This document shows positions 20,501 to 35,500 of a stretch of 64,000 nt of DNA, in pieces. The notes under the pieces were generated by a model that saw only the letters and a program-made list of their open reading frames with translations, had not been told where the DNA came from and searched no databases. The DNA is from Nymphalis io (taxonomy: Eukaryota; Arthropoda; Insecta; Lepidoptera; Nymphalidae), in the NCBI RefSeq assembly GCF_905147045.1, contig NC_065917.1, positions 5,162,501 to 5,226,500 on the forward strand, written 5' to 3'. Each line of letters begins with the position of its first letter. Position 1 is the stretch's first letter. The translations under genes and the position numbers were made by a program.

Positions 20501-23500
20501 ACTGAAAGGTCAATGTTTTACGCGCTCTCATTAAAAAACTGTAATCTGTGTTCTCAGTGAATTCTAACACCATATGTATAAGTGTGGACCACACTCCCTG
20601 TTTCCTTCAGCAATTGATAACCTATGGAAGACGTATAAATAGGAGAACAGAAGACATGTACTGGGCCCAGTTTATTTAAGCTAATTGATGCTGTTGAAGG
20701 CAGGCTCAATTCCCTGTAACGAACAGGGAATTGAGACTCTATTGATATCCTCTTTACCAGTGAAACCCAGATGTTGTCGGGACGACTGGTAACAATTGAT
20801 AGCTTACAAGAAAATGGATAGTATAAAATCGGTTGAACCTTGTTGGAGTCTTTAGTTTAAACAGAGATAAGATAACGTTTATGACCCCATCTTAAACAAG
20901 CTGACTGGACACCATCCAGACCAGAAAATCAGAATATCAATTTTTTTATATATTCACCAATGGATGGAGTCTTTTATGAGGAAGGTTTTAGTGTGTACAT
21001 ATATGTTTTGTGTTAATTGGCTGAAATACGACGATGATTGTTGAAGATGTGCGGCATATGAACTTAGTTATATTATGTATTACGATTTTATTTAGACCCA
21101 TATTTGACTCGTGCTCAGCCGAGTGCTATGAAATTAATTATTAGTAAGCTTACATTTAAAAAAAAATCTTTTATGTACTAAATATCGTGTCTATAATGTT
21201 AACCGTTGACAACTTCTCTTCTGTAGAGCTTTTACTGGATCTTACGTCAGGTAAGGCTCACACTGTAAAAACGAGTATTAAGCCGAGATGGCCTAGTGGT
21301 AAGAACGCGTGAATCTTAACCGATGATCGTGGGTTCAAACCCGGGCAAGCACCACTGAATTTTCATGTGCTTAATTTGTGTTTATAATTCATCTCGTGCT
21401 TAACGGTGAAGGAAAACATCGTGAGGAAACCTGCATGTGTCTAATTTCATTGAAATTCTGCCACATGTGTATTCTACCAACCCGCATTGGAGCAGCGCGG
21501 TGGAATAAGCTCCAAACCTTCTCCTCAAAAGGGAGAGGAGGCCTTAGCCCAGCAGTGGGACATTAACAGGCTGTTACTGTACTGTGTAAAAACGTAAACC
21601 CTCCATAGGATATGAGTATTTAGGGGTTCCAATTCAGTTTGAGATATGACCTTGAGAAACTAAGCAACATTTAATTAAAAAATATATTATATGAGAAAAA
21701 AATATAAACAAAAAATACTGTGTAATGGCGTATATTACTACTCGGTAGCGATAGATGGCGTTGATTAAATCTGTCAAATTCCTGAATCGCGCTATCTAGA
21801 TTTGCTACTGATTATATATAAAGTGAACGTGATATAAATTGTTGTCGTGTGAATAGAGGAAAGCGCTTCCTTTTCATTTACCGTTTGATCGCCGATATTA
21901 TTTCGGTATAAACAAAAACATTACAAATTCATACAAAAAACACGCCGGCTAAAAGATTGTCCTGTGGCATTGTACCTAAAACGCTGGCAATAAATATTAG
22001 AAACATCTTACCGGCTCAGCGATCTTCCTCTAGCTTTATAGACGCAAGTGCTGTCAGTTGAGAGATCTTCAACCGAATGGAGAATTGAAGACGATCGAGT
22101 CGGTCGGAGACGAAGCCTCACGACATCACGCGGCAAGCCTGAAATCAAAGATTTTTAAAATAAGTAGGCGGGCCAGCCTATTGCTATCCAATGCGCCAGC
22201 AACTTGGCAACTAAGGCGTTATGTCACTTGTGTGTGTTGTTACACTGGCTCCATTCAACAATGCATAAGTATTGCTCTTTGGTGGCAGTATAACTGATGA
22301 GTGGGTGGAACCAAGCTGAGTGCTTGCACAAATCAGCTACCACCAAGTAAAAGAGTGCTACACATATATATCACATTATCGTTCATTAACCGTTTAATTG
22401 CAAATGAAAATATAAATAAAATATATTTTTTCATTATTAATTGATACCTTTTTTATTTATTATATAATATTATTGTAAATTGTCATGTTTAAAAAATAAA
22501 TTTAAATTGTCTAAAAAAAAATTGGAAATCCCTTCTTCTCCGTGTAAATTTAACCATTCAATCTCACAACTCTCCGTGCGCAATGTGCTTAAAAAGAGGG
22601 TACAAAGTTCTATTCACGTATTTATTATATACATAGATTATTAATAAAAGATGTGAAATATCAATAACTCACCCACTACTCCCAACACATCGAGCCCTTC
22701 CGAATCCTCAGAATCCGACATTTGATGTTGTAGCTGAGGACGTGCGACTTGCTAAAATAATGTAAAGAATTAAAACGATCACCTTAATATGATATAATGA
22801 GCCAAAATAAATTATACTTTGGATCACAGTGTATTTTTGTCTCAATTTGACCAATCATGTCCGGTCACTGTGGTAATATTGTTACTTTTAGTCTTTGTTT
22901 TTTTTTGTAGAATAGGAAGTTGGACGAGCATATGGGCCTCCTGATGGTAAGTGGTCACTAAAGCCCATAGACATTGGCATTGTAAGAAATGTTAACCGTC
23001 GCTTACATCACCAATACGCCACCAACCTTGGGAACTAAGATGTTATGTCCCTTGTGCCTGTAATTACACTGGCTCACTCACCCTTCAAACCGGAACACAA
23101 CATTACCAAGTACTGCTGTTTTATTCAACTATACACTATTTACGTGTTAATTTTCACTAACTGTCATAGACCTTACCCACACGTAGCCTTGTGGCGGTCT
23201 GTGAATACTTATCAAAGACATTGGGGATGAGGTCATAGACAATTTATCACTTTTCGACGGGCCGTTTGGCGTAATTGGTAGATACTTGCCTTTCACGCTA
23301 CAGGTCGTGGGTTCGATTCCCACCCAGGACAGACATTTGTGTGCATGAACATGTCTGTTTGTCTTGAGTCTGGCTGTGATTATCTATATAAGTATGTATT
23401 TAGAAAAGAAAAGTGGTATATGTAGTATATCAGTTGTCTCGTTTCCATAGCACAAGCTCTGCTTAATTTAGGGTCAAATGGCCGTGTGTGAATAATGTCC

Positions 23501-26500
23501 CAGGATATTATTATTATTTTTAAAGATTTGACATATTCCTAAGAACTATATTTAAGAAACGTTTTGTTTTTCTTATGGATTATCCTTTAGCGCAATTGTC
23601 TACGAGGCGTAATTCAGAAGCTACCAAAGGCTTGTTACTCACGGATCAGAAGGTTACGAACAACGGATAGTAAAGTAAATGTATGAAGATGATTAATAGT
23701 GATTAAATATTTTTTTTTAATTTTGTTACCTGACTTCAAATGTTTACGAATCATATATTCATAATCATTTATCCATTGTGTTTTCTTCATTTTTAAAGTT
23801 AAGACAGTATTTAACTACTGACTCCAAATTAATAGAAATAATTGTAAAATAGGAAATTTAATTTTAAAATAACCGAGCTGTTAATTATTTTAATATTATG
23901 AAATATAAATCCCTGACATTAATATTCTAGAATATGTATGCTGGCTCATATTGGATCATAGTGTATCATTACAAACCTCGATGAGACTCGGGTGTATGAT
24001 CTCGCTGAGGAGATTCGTACGTTTGTCTTCACTCATCAAGGCGTTCTTTTGATTCAAGGTCAGCGTGAGTTCAGTCTCTGGTTGAAAGAGGTGCTGCAGC
24101 TTATTGTCTTTGTTTTGGACTAAAGTTTTACCTGAAATATATAAAATATATATTTTATTAAGATAATATTATATTTAAAACACATTTACTGCCAATCATT
24201 TACTAAAACGAATATAATACTGACAAATGGTGTATGTATATACGTCAAATATTTGTATAATTACTGACAAATATTTAACTTATATACATAATCGCTATAT
24301 ATTCTATTGACACAATTATTATGCCACAGTCGATGTCTGAATACTTACAATATTATTCATTTCAACTTTAACAGGATTTATCTATTCAAAATCATATAAA
24401 AGCAATTTTGCTTTGTATTAAGGGGGTGTATACCCCCTCTTAATCCGCGGACTATCCTAATATTAGTTTTCTATTATAAGTATGTATTTACAAAAGAATA
24501 GCACAAGCTCTGTTTAATTTGGGATCAGATGGCCGTGTGTTAATAATGTCCCAGGATTTTTTTTTTATTATTATTTTGTTGTTTTATTTTGCAAATCTCG
24601 GTATATACCGGTAAATTAATGATCACGAACCAAAGTCAAGTGAACATCATCCGGGTCTTAATTGAAAATTTTAAATAATCTGTATATTTGGCTATGTGAA
24701 GTGAGTCTTTGTCTGACTGCATAAATTTTCTTACTACCCTACACGTGTTCAATATACAGCTTTTTGTAATCGAATAAACGCATGTGGAGGTATGTCAAGA
24801 GCTTTATGTGACTGGTGAAGTTGCTGTGGGATAACGCCTGTAGTAGAAAGTGTGTATTTTGCTAATTTTTCAGAAATAGTGTTTTGTAAATTATGAGTAT
24901 TTGGTATAGCAATATCTATTATGTATCTAGTTATTTAGTTTGTCTATAACAGTGATATCCGGTCTATTATAAGGTATTGTTCTATCGGTTAGGATAGCTC
25001 TGTCAAAATATAGTCGGAAGGTTTGGTTTTCTAAAACTGCTTGAGGATTATATTTATAATAAGCTGTACGATTCTGAGGGGCTATAAGTTTAAATTTTAA
25101 AGTTAGTTTTTGATATATTATATTGGCGACCTGTCTATGCTTGTAATCAATTTAAACTATTGTTTTTTTTTATAGAATAGGAAGGCGGACGAACATATGG
25201 GCCACCTGATGGTAAGTGGTCACCAACGCCCATAGACATTGGCATTATAAGAAAAGTTAACCATCGCTTACGTCGCCAATGCGCAACCAACCTTGGGAAC
25301 TAAGATGATATGTCCATTGTGCCTGTAATTATACTGGCTCACTCACCCTTCAAACCGGAACACAACAATACCAAGTACTGCTGTTTCGCGTTAGAATATC
25401 TAATTAATGGGTGGTACCTACCCAGACGAGCTTGCACAAAGCTCTACCACCAGTAAATGTTGTTTGCATGCACCAGTAATATGTTTTATGGTTTCAGAAG
25501 AGCTATTCCATCGCCTACACATGTCCCTTGGTAAGGTGGAATATTTTTATTATATATTTTTGATATAATAAAGCTTTTTGTCCTAGGGAAGAGCACAGCA
25601 CGACTGAGCCATTCGTTCGACGCAAATTTGTCGACGTTGGGTTGGCTCAAATTATTATTATTTATTGTATTGGTATTTGGTGTTAGTGGCTATTTAGTTA
25701 AACACATATTCTCTCTTTCTGACATTATTAATTTTACATTCGAAAGAGGAAGACAGAGCATTGCTTAAATCAAACATACAATATATTTTTAGATTATTAT
25801 AATGAATGAACACTTACCTTCCTGTATATCGTTAAGGAGCGTGGTATTCTCAGTCGTGGTGGTTGTGACGGGTGTGATGGGGCGTGGCGTGGGCGGTGGA
25901 CGGTACAGAGTGGCAGACACACACACGTGCAGCATACCGGCACCTGGTCAAAAAATTAGTTAATTTTATATATATATATAAACCTAAATTCTGTTGGTTC
26001 GAGCATAACTAATAAACTTTAATAGCTCAATGGTTGATCACACACGCTTGATTGGAGGGGTAAATAGGAAAATTAGCAATTCCTTAAAAAGAGGGCATTG
26101 CTGGTATTAATAAAAAAAGCGATTGAATCGATTTCGATATAAAAATTTTTGCTTTAGCCCAGCAGTGGGACAATCACAGGCTGTTACTTTTTTCGTTTAT
26201 GTATTTAACTGATATATTATTGTATTATATAAAGGTAAATAAATAACTCACCCAAGAGCAAAACGGTTCCATGTAATCCATATGTGTCTACAAGTTTCTC
26301 AATCAACATAGGAAAAACGAAACTTCCAGCTGCTGTCCCGCTCACACATATACCATTAGCCAGAGCTCTGAAAGAGATGGACGATAATTGTAAATATAGG
26401 ATTGCTGAAATGGCTTTTTGTATTCTAAAGATTTAATATATATGTATATACATAAAAGAATAGCTGATTCATTGACATACCAGCACAGCCCAAACTACTG

Positions 26501-29500
26501 GGGTTATTAACACCATGAAAATTCCTTTTCCACAATAGGACAGGGATGTATATACATGGATGTATATACAGGGATGTATATATTATATACATATGTACAA
26601 CGACTGCCTAGATGGTCTAGTTTCTTGATGTAAGACCGCAGACCCGGAGGTCCTGAGTTCAATTCCCAGGTCGGGCCAGTAAAAAGTTATTGGGTTTTTC
26701 TGTCAGAAATTTCTCAGTAGCATCCCGAAGTCTGGAAGTTGGAAGTGTGTACACTCCCGTGCCTCGGAAAGGACGTAAAGCCGTTGGTCCTGCGCCTGAA
26801 CTCTTTCTGGTCGTGTCGGATTGCCGTCCCATCGGATTATGAGAGTTAGGGAATAGAGAGTGCACCTGTGTTTGCGCACACACTTGTGCACTATAATATC
26901 TCCTGCGTAGTTGGCTAATCTCTCTCGAGATTGGCCGCCGTGGCTGAAATCGGTCTGGAGGACATTATTATTATATATACACTATTATACAAAAGATGAA
27001 AACAATCATGCTAATCCCCTGGGATTAGCTTATTTTTTGAGAAAGGTTATGGAACTATCTATATTAATCAGTCTGCCTGTTACGCTTTCGCAGCTAAAAC
27101 ACTGAACCGATTTTGATAAACTTTTGTATGAAGCGAGTTCGAACCCCAAGTAAATGGATCACTTTTTTATAACTACTTAACACCCTCTATCAAGCGGGCG
27201 AAACTAATATGTTATATAACATCACCACGGAGACGCTGCATCACCATTTAACGCGGCCTCCCCTTCGAAACAGCTTATAATATCTCTTCTTCTTCCTGCC
27301 CTTATCCCACTACGGGGTCGGCACAACATGTATTTTGCTTCCACTTCTTTCTGTCACTCTTCATCTCATTACTTACCCCTTTCATATACATATTCTTTCT
27401 TACGCAATCCATCCATACTTTCTTGGGCCTCTCCAGTCCCCTACATCCATCATACCCTTCTAGTAGCATGCTTTGCATCCCTCCTTATCACGTTTATACC
27501 ACGCTAATCTATTACTCTTCAACGTTTCATCTATTGGTGCTTCTTTCAGGCTTCCTCTGATGTACTCGCTTAATAATATATTTATTTAAAATTAATAATC
27601 TTACCTATGTTTGTCAAAGTACTGCGACACGATCACGATACCAGGGGTAGTGGACAGCCCCCCTCCGATCCCTATTAAGATATTAAATATAAAAATACTA
27701 ATAGGATATAAAATATATCAATATTCGATATTGAAATATTTTACGAGTCGTGATTGTTATTTTATCGTGTTTCTATTAAATTGAAAAAAAAAAGTTAAGC
27801 CCCTTAGGGGCTTATTTTGAGAATTTCGGAAAAAAATATTAGTTACATTAAATTATTAATAGTTGGCACTTGTGATCGATTCAAAATTTATTATTGCGTG
27901 ACTTCAATGATATTTTAATATCATGGTGTAACATCACAGCGACCCATGTGTTGCTTGATCTCCAATTAAAAGGATACCTAACTCCTCACCATTTTACAGC
28001 ACAGGTATCGTGATCCAAGCTCTTTGTAATGGTCTCAATTAATAGCTTATAAGTAGATACCAATAGATAAAGTCGGGGTTTGTTTTTTAATTTGAGTTTT
28101 ATCATTAAATTATTATCTCACCGGTCATAACACCGAAGCTCAAAAGTAAATGCAACAATCCCGTGCTAAAGAATGACACGGCGAGCCCCGTAGCGCAGAA
28201 CAAGCCCCCGATGAAAACGACCAGCCGACACGAGTATTTTTCACACAATGCTGATGAAAGTGGAGCTGAAAAAAAGATTATTTTATTTAGAGTAGAATAA
28301 ATGTGTAAAGCTTATTTCACTCACAACACAAGTAAAGACAAATAAACAATTTGATATTGAATTATTACGATATAATAGAAATCTTTAATAATCTATGATT
28401 AACGTCGTTGTTATCGGAACTTTGGAAGTAGAATTAAGTTGGATATAAGTAGTAAAAGATATATTAATCGAGAACTGTTTGTATAATATAGCAGAGCTAT
28501 TAGCAAATTGAATGGAATATGTATATCTAAGTGCACATTCGCACACATTAGGTGCGTATTTACAGAATCATTTCTAACGAGCCGCCGCTACTGGAGATGC
28601 GCACCCCGTGTATAGCACACCGCGCCCTACGCGAGCCCAACCCAGTTATGTATACACTGGATCCGAAAACTGTCATGTGTATGAGCTCGTTGCTATATCT
28701 ACATACATAATCGCCGAATAAAAATATTATATAATGAGCCGATGTGTGAATGTACTGTTATTATAATTGCACGTTAAAACTCACCCAAAGCGAGGCAAAG
28801 AGTCGACAAAGCAGCTGGAATCCATGACGCAACGCTCTCAGAGGAATCAGGAAACGTTTCCATTATTTCAACATAAAGTACCCCATATGACTTAAACAGC
28901 CCCGCGACCCAGAATTGAACCATGAAAGCTCCGAATACAACCACCCATCCGTAACCCCCATCTGGAGGTGATGATATACTGGAAAGATTATAAAATTGTT
29001 AATAAATAAGAACAAAATTACTTAAAGTATATATATTTACAGTAAATCAAATGTCCCACTGTGATAAGGACTCCATTTTAGGAGAATACTTGGAGCTTTT
29101 TTAATCAAATGCGATAGAGAGTTATGGGGCAAAATTTACTACATGGCATAATATTTGCTATCACTGCCAAACACGACAATTATAAAAATATATTAAGCGC
29201 ATGATAATTCAGGGTTGCTTGCCCTCTATTGTTACTGAGGGGTACCTACCCAGACGGTACTTCATAAAGCCACCACCAAATAAAAGTGTTCTATCAAATT
29301 ATATAAACACCAGATCTAATCAATATCAAAATCTAATCAAATTGGCAATTAATTACTTTTATTTAAAATTCACACATATGCCTAATTTAAAAAAAATTAA
29401 ATGAACGAATAAAATATAAAAATAATCATTGAATTAAAACAAAATAGAGGAAATAAGGTATCAAGTATAGCTAAGTATGTATACTTACTCGGTAGAACCG

Positions 29501-32500
29501 GTGTGAGGTCTCAGCTTCCTCGAAGCGGCCAGTAGCGGGCGAGCGGTCACAGAGGACAGAGTCAAGAGTGAGTCCTCCTCTTGATCAGTGGGCGACATCG
29601 CTGACAAATACGCGCCGACTTGCTGTTATAATGTTAATAACCATAACTAAACTGGTGATAAGTGAATACCGTTATAGATCCTTGCAGACCCGTAGTTTTT
29701 TTTAATGAAATAGGTAGGTGGGCTGGCAAAGGTGTCACCTGATGGTAAGTTGTCACCACTGCGATATACATTGGGCATGTAAGAAATATCAACCATTACT
29801 TACATCGCCAATGCGTCTTGTCGTTTTCCTTCACCGTCAAGCACGAGATACATTATAAACACAAATTAATCACTTGAAATTCAGTGATGCTTGCCCGGGT
29901 TTGAACCCACGATCATCTGTTAAGATTCACGCGTTCTAATCACTGGGCCATCTCGACTTAATAGCAATAGTTGTAATTCAATAAAAATAAAAAGTAACTG
30001 CTAATTATTTTCACTCACAGTAGCTAAAGGCAGTTCTAAGAGCAAGCTGACAGGTCTCTCTCTGGGCTCGATGCGCTCACTCTGCTCAGGCGGCGCTGAT
30101 TGGATCGACAGCAACGATCCCGCTTTGTCCGGTGACAAAACCTGAAACAAAAAAAATGGCTCAAATCCTTACAACGCCTTAGAGTAAAGTAAGTAACAAT
30201 CAGTAAATGCTCAAAACCTCCAGATATAATAATAAATAATAAATACAAAAATATATATTACTAGCTGACGGCACTTCGTTGGGCGGTAACGTTTAAACAA
30301 TTTTACTTGTGATGAAATTATGAGTGTGGTTCGGTTAGCTATGATTTATTTCCTGACTGCCAAAATTCTCGTTGTCCGAACATTAATAAAATTGTCTTGC
30401 GTATTTGATATTTTAAATTATCTCTTAAACTATGCAACCAAAAATATACTGGAAAAAACGAATTTTATCTAAATAAAATTTCCTTGGTGATAAAGCAATT
30501 TATTTCTAAATAGATTAAGGTGTTGTATATAAAAAAAATACCGTCTAATAGAAACATCACTCAATATATTACGACACGGTCGCGGTTCCATACCTATGTC
30601 GTATTATCTCTTTACCAATATTCGTCCAAATTATATGCAGTAAAAGGGAAAAGGCTTTTGTTTTAAACACTTGAGACGATAAGTTTACTTATTTTGATAA
30701 AATTTCATAATTGTTGATAATATGACCAATAAATATGACCAAACGATTTAAATTATTTTTTTTTATATATAAAAAACTACTTTGTGACTTAAATATAAAA
30801 GTTAGACATATGCTGTCGCTGACTTTTTTGTGGGCATTATCAAGTTTTACAAGGCAGCGTTCATAAACGTTTTCGTTCGACCGTTTCTTCTCTGACTTAC
30901 ATTACAAATCCGACTACCACGAAAAAGTCTTTCATTTTTTGATTAATATATAGCCTATAACACTCACAAATAATGTGGCTTTCTATTGGTAAAGTAATTT
31001 TCAAAATCGGTTAAGTAGATCCAAAGATTACCCCCTACAACCTCACAAACCTTACCTCTTTATAATATTAGTATATATTCAATTGATAAGAAAGTCTCGT
31101 TCGTTCTCTCTCTAACCCACCCCTGTCGAGAGACAGGATCTAGATAAAGAGAGATCTTTATTCCAATTTAATTTCAAACTCATTTCAAAAGTAATTTCCA
31201 TATAAATATATTTAATGTAAAGCTATTACAGGTTCGCAATATAGATTATACTAAAACGAATCGGTAAGAAAATCGGGCAGCCAATTTTTAACCTTTATGG
31301 TTCCTGATTCAATTCCAATCACGCTTTAATAATTCTATATTTCTTTGGATACGAACGAAAACCATATGATGTTAACATATTGCGTTCTATCAAGACTAAT
31401 CTTGACTCATTTATTTAGTGAAAAAGTAAACAACAACTGTGGCACTGGTACGTTACTGGTGGTAGAGCTTTGTGCAAACTCGTCTGGGTAGGTACCACCC
31501 ACTTATCCGATATTCTACCGCAAAACAGCAGTACTCGGTATAGTTGTGTTCCGGTTTGAAGGGTGAGTGAGTCAGTCACAGGCTCAAGGGACATGACATC
31601 TTAGTTCCCAAGGTTGGTGGCGCATTGGTGATGTAAGCGATGGTTAACATTTCTTACATGCCAATGTCTATGGACATTGGTGACCACTTACCATCAGGTG
31701 GTCCATATGCTCGTCAAAGCAAAATAAAACTACGAAATTTTAACTTGAGCGGATTTCCATTTTTTCGCTTATAATAATAATATTATCCTGGGACATTAGT
31801 CACACACGGCCATCTGATCCCAAACTAAGCAGAGCTTGTGCTATGGAAACCACACAACTGATATACTACATATACTACTTTTCTTTTTTCTTAAATACAT
31901 TCTTATATAGAAAATTACACCCAGACTCAGGGCAAACAACAACATGTTCATGCACACAATTGTCTGTCCTGTGTGGGAATCGAACCCACAACCTTCGGCG
32001 TGAAAGGCAAGTATCTACCAACCACACCAACCGGCACGTCAAAATTTATTTACGTAAAATGCTTCTTCAATCGACTTATCTATACTAATATTATAAAAAG
32101 GTAAAGTTTGTTTGTGAAAAAAATGGTCTGGTGGTAAGAGCGTGTGAATCTTAACCGACGATCGTGTGTTCAAACCCGGACAAGCACCACTGAATTTTCA
32201 TGTGCTTAATTTGTAATTATAATTCAACTCGTGCTTTACGGTGAAGGAAAACATCGTGAGGGATCCCACCTGCATGTGTCTAATTTCACTGAAATTCTGC
32301 CACATGTGTATTCCACCGACCCGCACTGGAGTAGCGTGGTGGAATAAGCTCCAAACCTTCTCCTCAAAAAGGGAGAGGAGGCCTTAGTCCAGCAGTGGGA
32401 CATTCGCAGGCTGTTACGAAAGTTTGTAAGGTTGTAGGGGGTAATCTCTGGATCAACCTAACCGATTTTGAAAATTATTTTACCAATTGAAAGCAATATT

Positions 32501-35500
32501 ATTTATGAGTGTCATATTATACCAAATATAATAAAAATGAAAATACTTTTTCATGGTAGTGGGATTTGCAAAGTAAGTCGGAGAAAAAACGATCGAACGA
32601 AAACGTTTCTTACGAACATGGCCTTGACGATAAGAGATATATGATTGAATTCTAGAGAGAAGTTGTAGAGCTTGATAATGCATACAAAAAAGTCAGCGAC
32701 AGCATATGTCTAACTTTTATATATAAGTCACAAAAAGTTGTTTTTATATTTAAAAAAAAAATTAAAACGTTAGGTCATGTTTATTGGTCATATTATGAAC
32801 AATTATGAATTATTATCAAAATAAGTAAACGATAAGTCTTAAGTGTTTAAAAAAAAAGACTTTTTCCTTTTACTGCATGAAATTGGGACGAATGGTTAAA
32901 GAGATAATACGACATAGGTAACCGTGACCGTGTCGTAATTTATCTAATGATATTTCTATTAGAGAGTTTTTTCATATACGTCAATCTATTGAAAACGAAA
33001 TTGCTTTATTACCAAGGAAATTTTGTTTAGATAAAATTCATTTTTTACAGTTTGTTTTTTGGTTGCACAATTTAAGAGATAATTTAAAATATCAAATACG
33101 CGAGACAATTTTATTAATGTTCAGCCAATCGATCACAAGGAAAAATGTTTACCGCCCAACGAAGTAGGCACGGGTCAGCTAGTAATTAATACTCTTATTA
33201 TTTATTTTTTGTGTTATCCTTATTGTTAACTTTTATGTCAATAGTGAATAATTGAATTAAAGAATAGGAAAAGGATAAACGACAAGGATTACGCTCCGAT
33301 TATTGCGATAGGGTGACAAATTGTTATCAGAAATTGCCTTCAGTAATAATTCTTTCCAAACATGTAACTCATATGACAATTGTAAGAAATACAAGCGATT
33401 CCTTACATCCCCAAAGCGCCACTTGGTACCAAACCTTGGTATTACCTTGGAATATTAACCTATATATGAATATATAGGCTAGCGCTTGAGTGGTACCACA
33501 CCTGATGGAAAGGGAAGATACAATCTAAGATGAAGCGCGCTTGCCTAGAAGATGCCTATTCACTCGTGAATTGAAGGTATCCGTATTGTAGTTGGTGGGA
33601 CAAACCGAGGTCGGGGGGTATTCCAGACCTTAGCGGTGCGTATCAGAAACGAGGAAGCAAATCGTTTCGTACGTGTCTTCGATACGTCAACTACGTACGG
33701 ATGCAGATATTTTTGATACCTTGCAGTTCTTTGGTAAAAAGGTGAAGGGGGAACCAAATTAATAAACGTTATATCACTTGTGCCTGCAACCTCACTCACC
33801 CTTCAAACCGGAACACAAAAATACAAAGTATAGCTTTAGCTATGGTTTTTTTTATAGAATAGGAAGGTGGACGAGCATATGGGCCACCTGATGGTAAGTG
33901 GTCACCAAACGCCCTTAGACATTGGCATTGTAAGAAATGTCAACCATCGCTTATAGCCAATGCGCCACCAACCTTGGGAACTAAGATTTTATGTCCCTTG
34001 TGCCTGTAATTACACTGGCTCACTCACCCTTCAAACGGGAACACAACAATATCAAGTATTGCTGTTTTGCGGTAGAATATCTGATGAGTGGGTGGTACCT
34101 ACCCAGACGAGCTTTCGAAAAGTCGTACCACCAAGTCAAATAAAGTTTAACAATTTATTGATTTCAGCATAGAAATAAGTCGCTATCTAGTTCTTGCTTG
34201 GCACAGTATGACTCATAATATAACTATTGTGTAGTTATATTATGATATAAAATATAGCTTTTGGGAAACACGCCAATATTATAAAGAGCAAATATTTAAT
34301 ATCTAATCACGTTTTTTTGTACAGCCGAGATGGCCTAGTGGTTAGAACGCGTGAATCTTAACCGATGATCGTGAGTTCAAGCCCGGGCAAGCACCACTGA
34401 ACTTTCATGTGCTTAATTTGTGTTTATAATTCATCTCGTGCTTGACGGTGAAGGAAAACATCGTGAGGAAACCTGCATGTGTCTAATTTCATTGAAAATC
34501 TGCTACTTGTGTATTCCACCAACCCGTAATGGAGCAGCATGGTGGAATAAGCTCCAAGCCTTCTCCTCAAAAGGGAAAGGAGGCCTTAACTCAGCAGTGG
34601 GATATTAACAGGCTGTTACTATCCTTGACCTGACTTGATTTTCACTTAAGAATAATAGATGAATAGCGTTCCGCATAACACAACAAAAAATAGCAACTAC
34701 TTCAGCCAACTAGGACTTTTAAGCAATTAAAATAAAAATATTAACTAATATTATATTATTATATTTCATAAACGTATATAATTAATATTATTATTAAATA
34801 GCACATCACTTTAAGAATTATTATAGTAAAAATGTATAATAATACATATATCATAGGTAATATGTATGTGTATAATTGAATTAATCTCTTTCGAATTTAT
34901 TATAGTAGTATAAGAACCAAAAAAAAAAATATGAATACATCAAGGTATTTTTTAATTTGTTTGTTCGTGAAACCAAGACGTTTTACGCTTCCATGACTTA
35001 AATACTCGAATGAATTGTTCTAGAATAAGCTGGAGAATTCTTCTCCTTAATAGGTCATTAAGCGATACAGACTTCTCCTATATACTGAGGTATCACTTCA
35101 ATTCAACAATAATTATATCGTCATATAAACACGCCATATTTATAACTCCCGTTCTGGCTTCGCGCTGGTTGAATAAACATCTACATAGCAACGCTTAAAT
35201 TGACGGATGGACAAACATTGAAATAATTTCAACTATAGGGCAGGAACCTTCCCGCTTTTACGAAGAGCAACTCACCAAAGTAATAGAGAACACACGTACA
35301 ACATTCGCTTTTATTCATCAGAAAATGCCTTGAAACGTACTGTTGCGGATTTCCATACATCGAGGTGGGTGGAACAGATAAGCTTCATTCTATTTAACTA
35401 CTATAATTAAATACTTGAATAATTTATGTGTACGCTGTGTTGGCATAATTAGATACGAATGGCTTTATTATGGCGTAATCCATTACAAACAAACATACAG

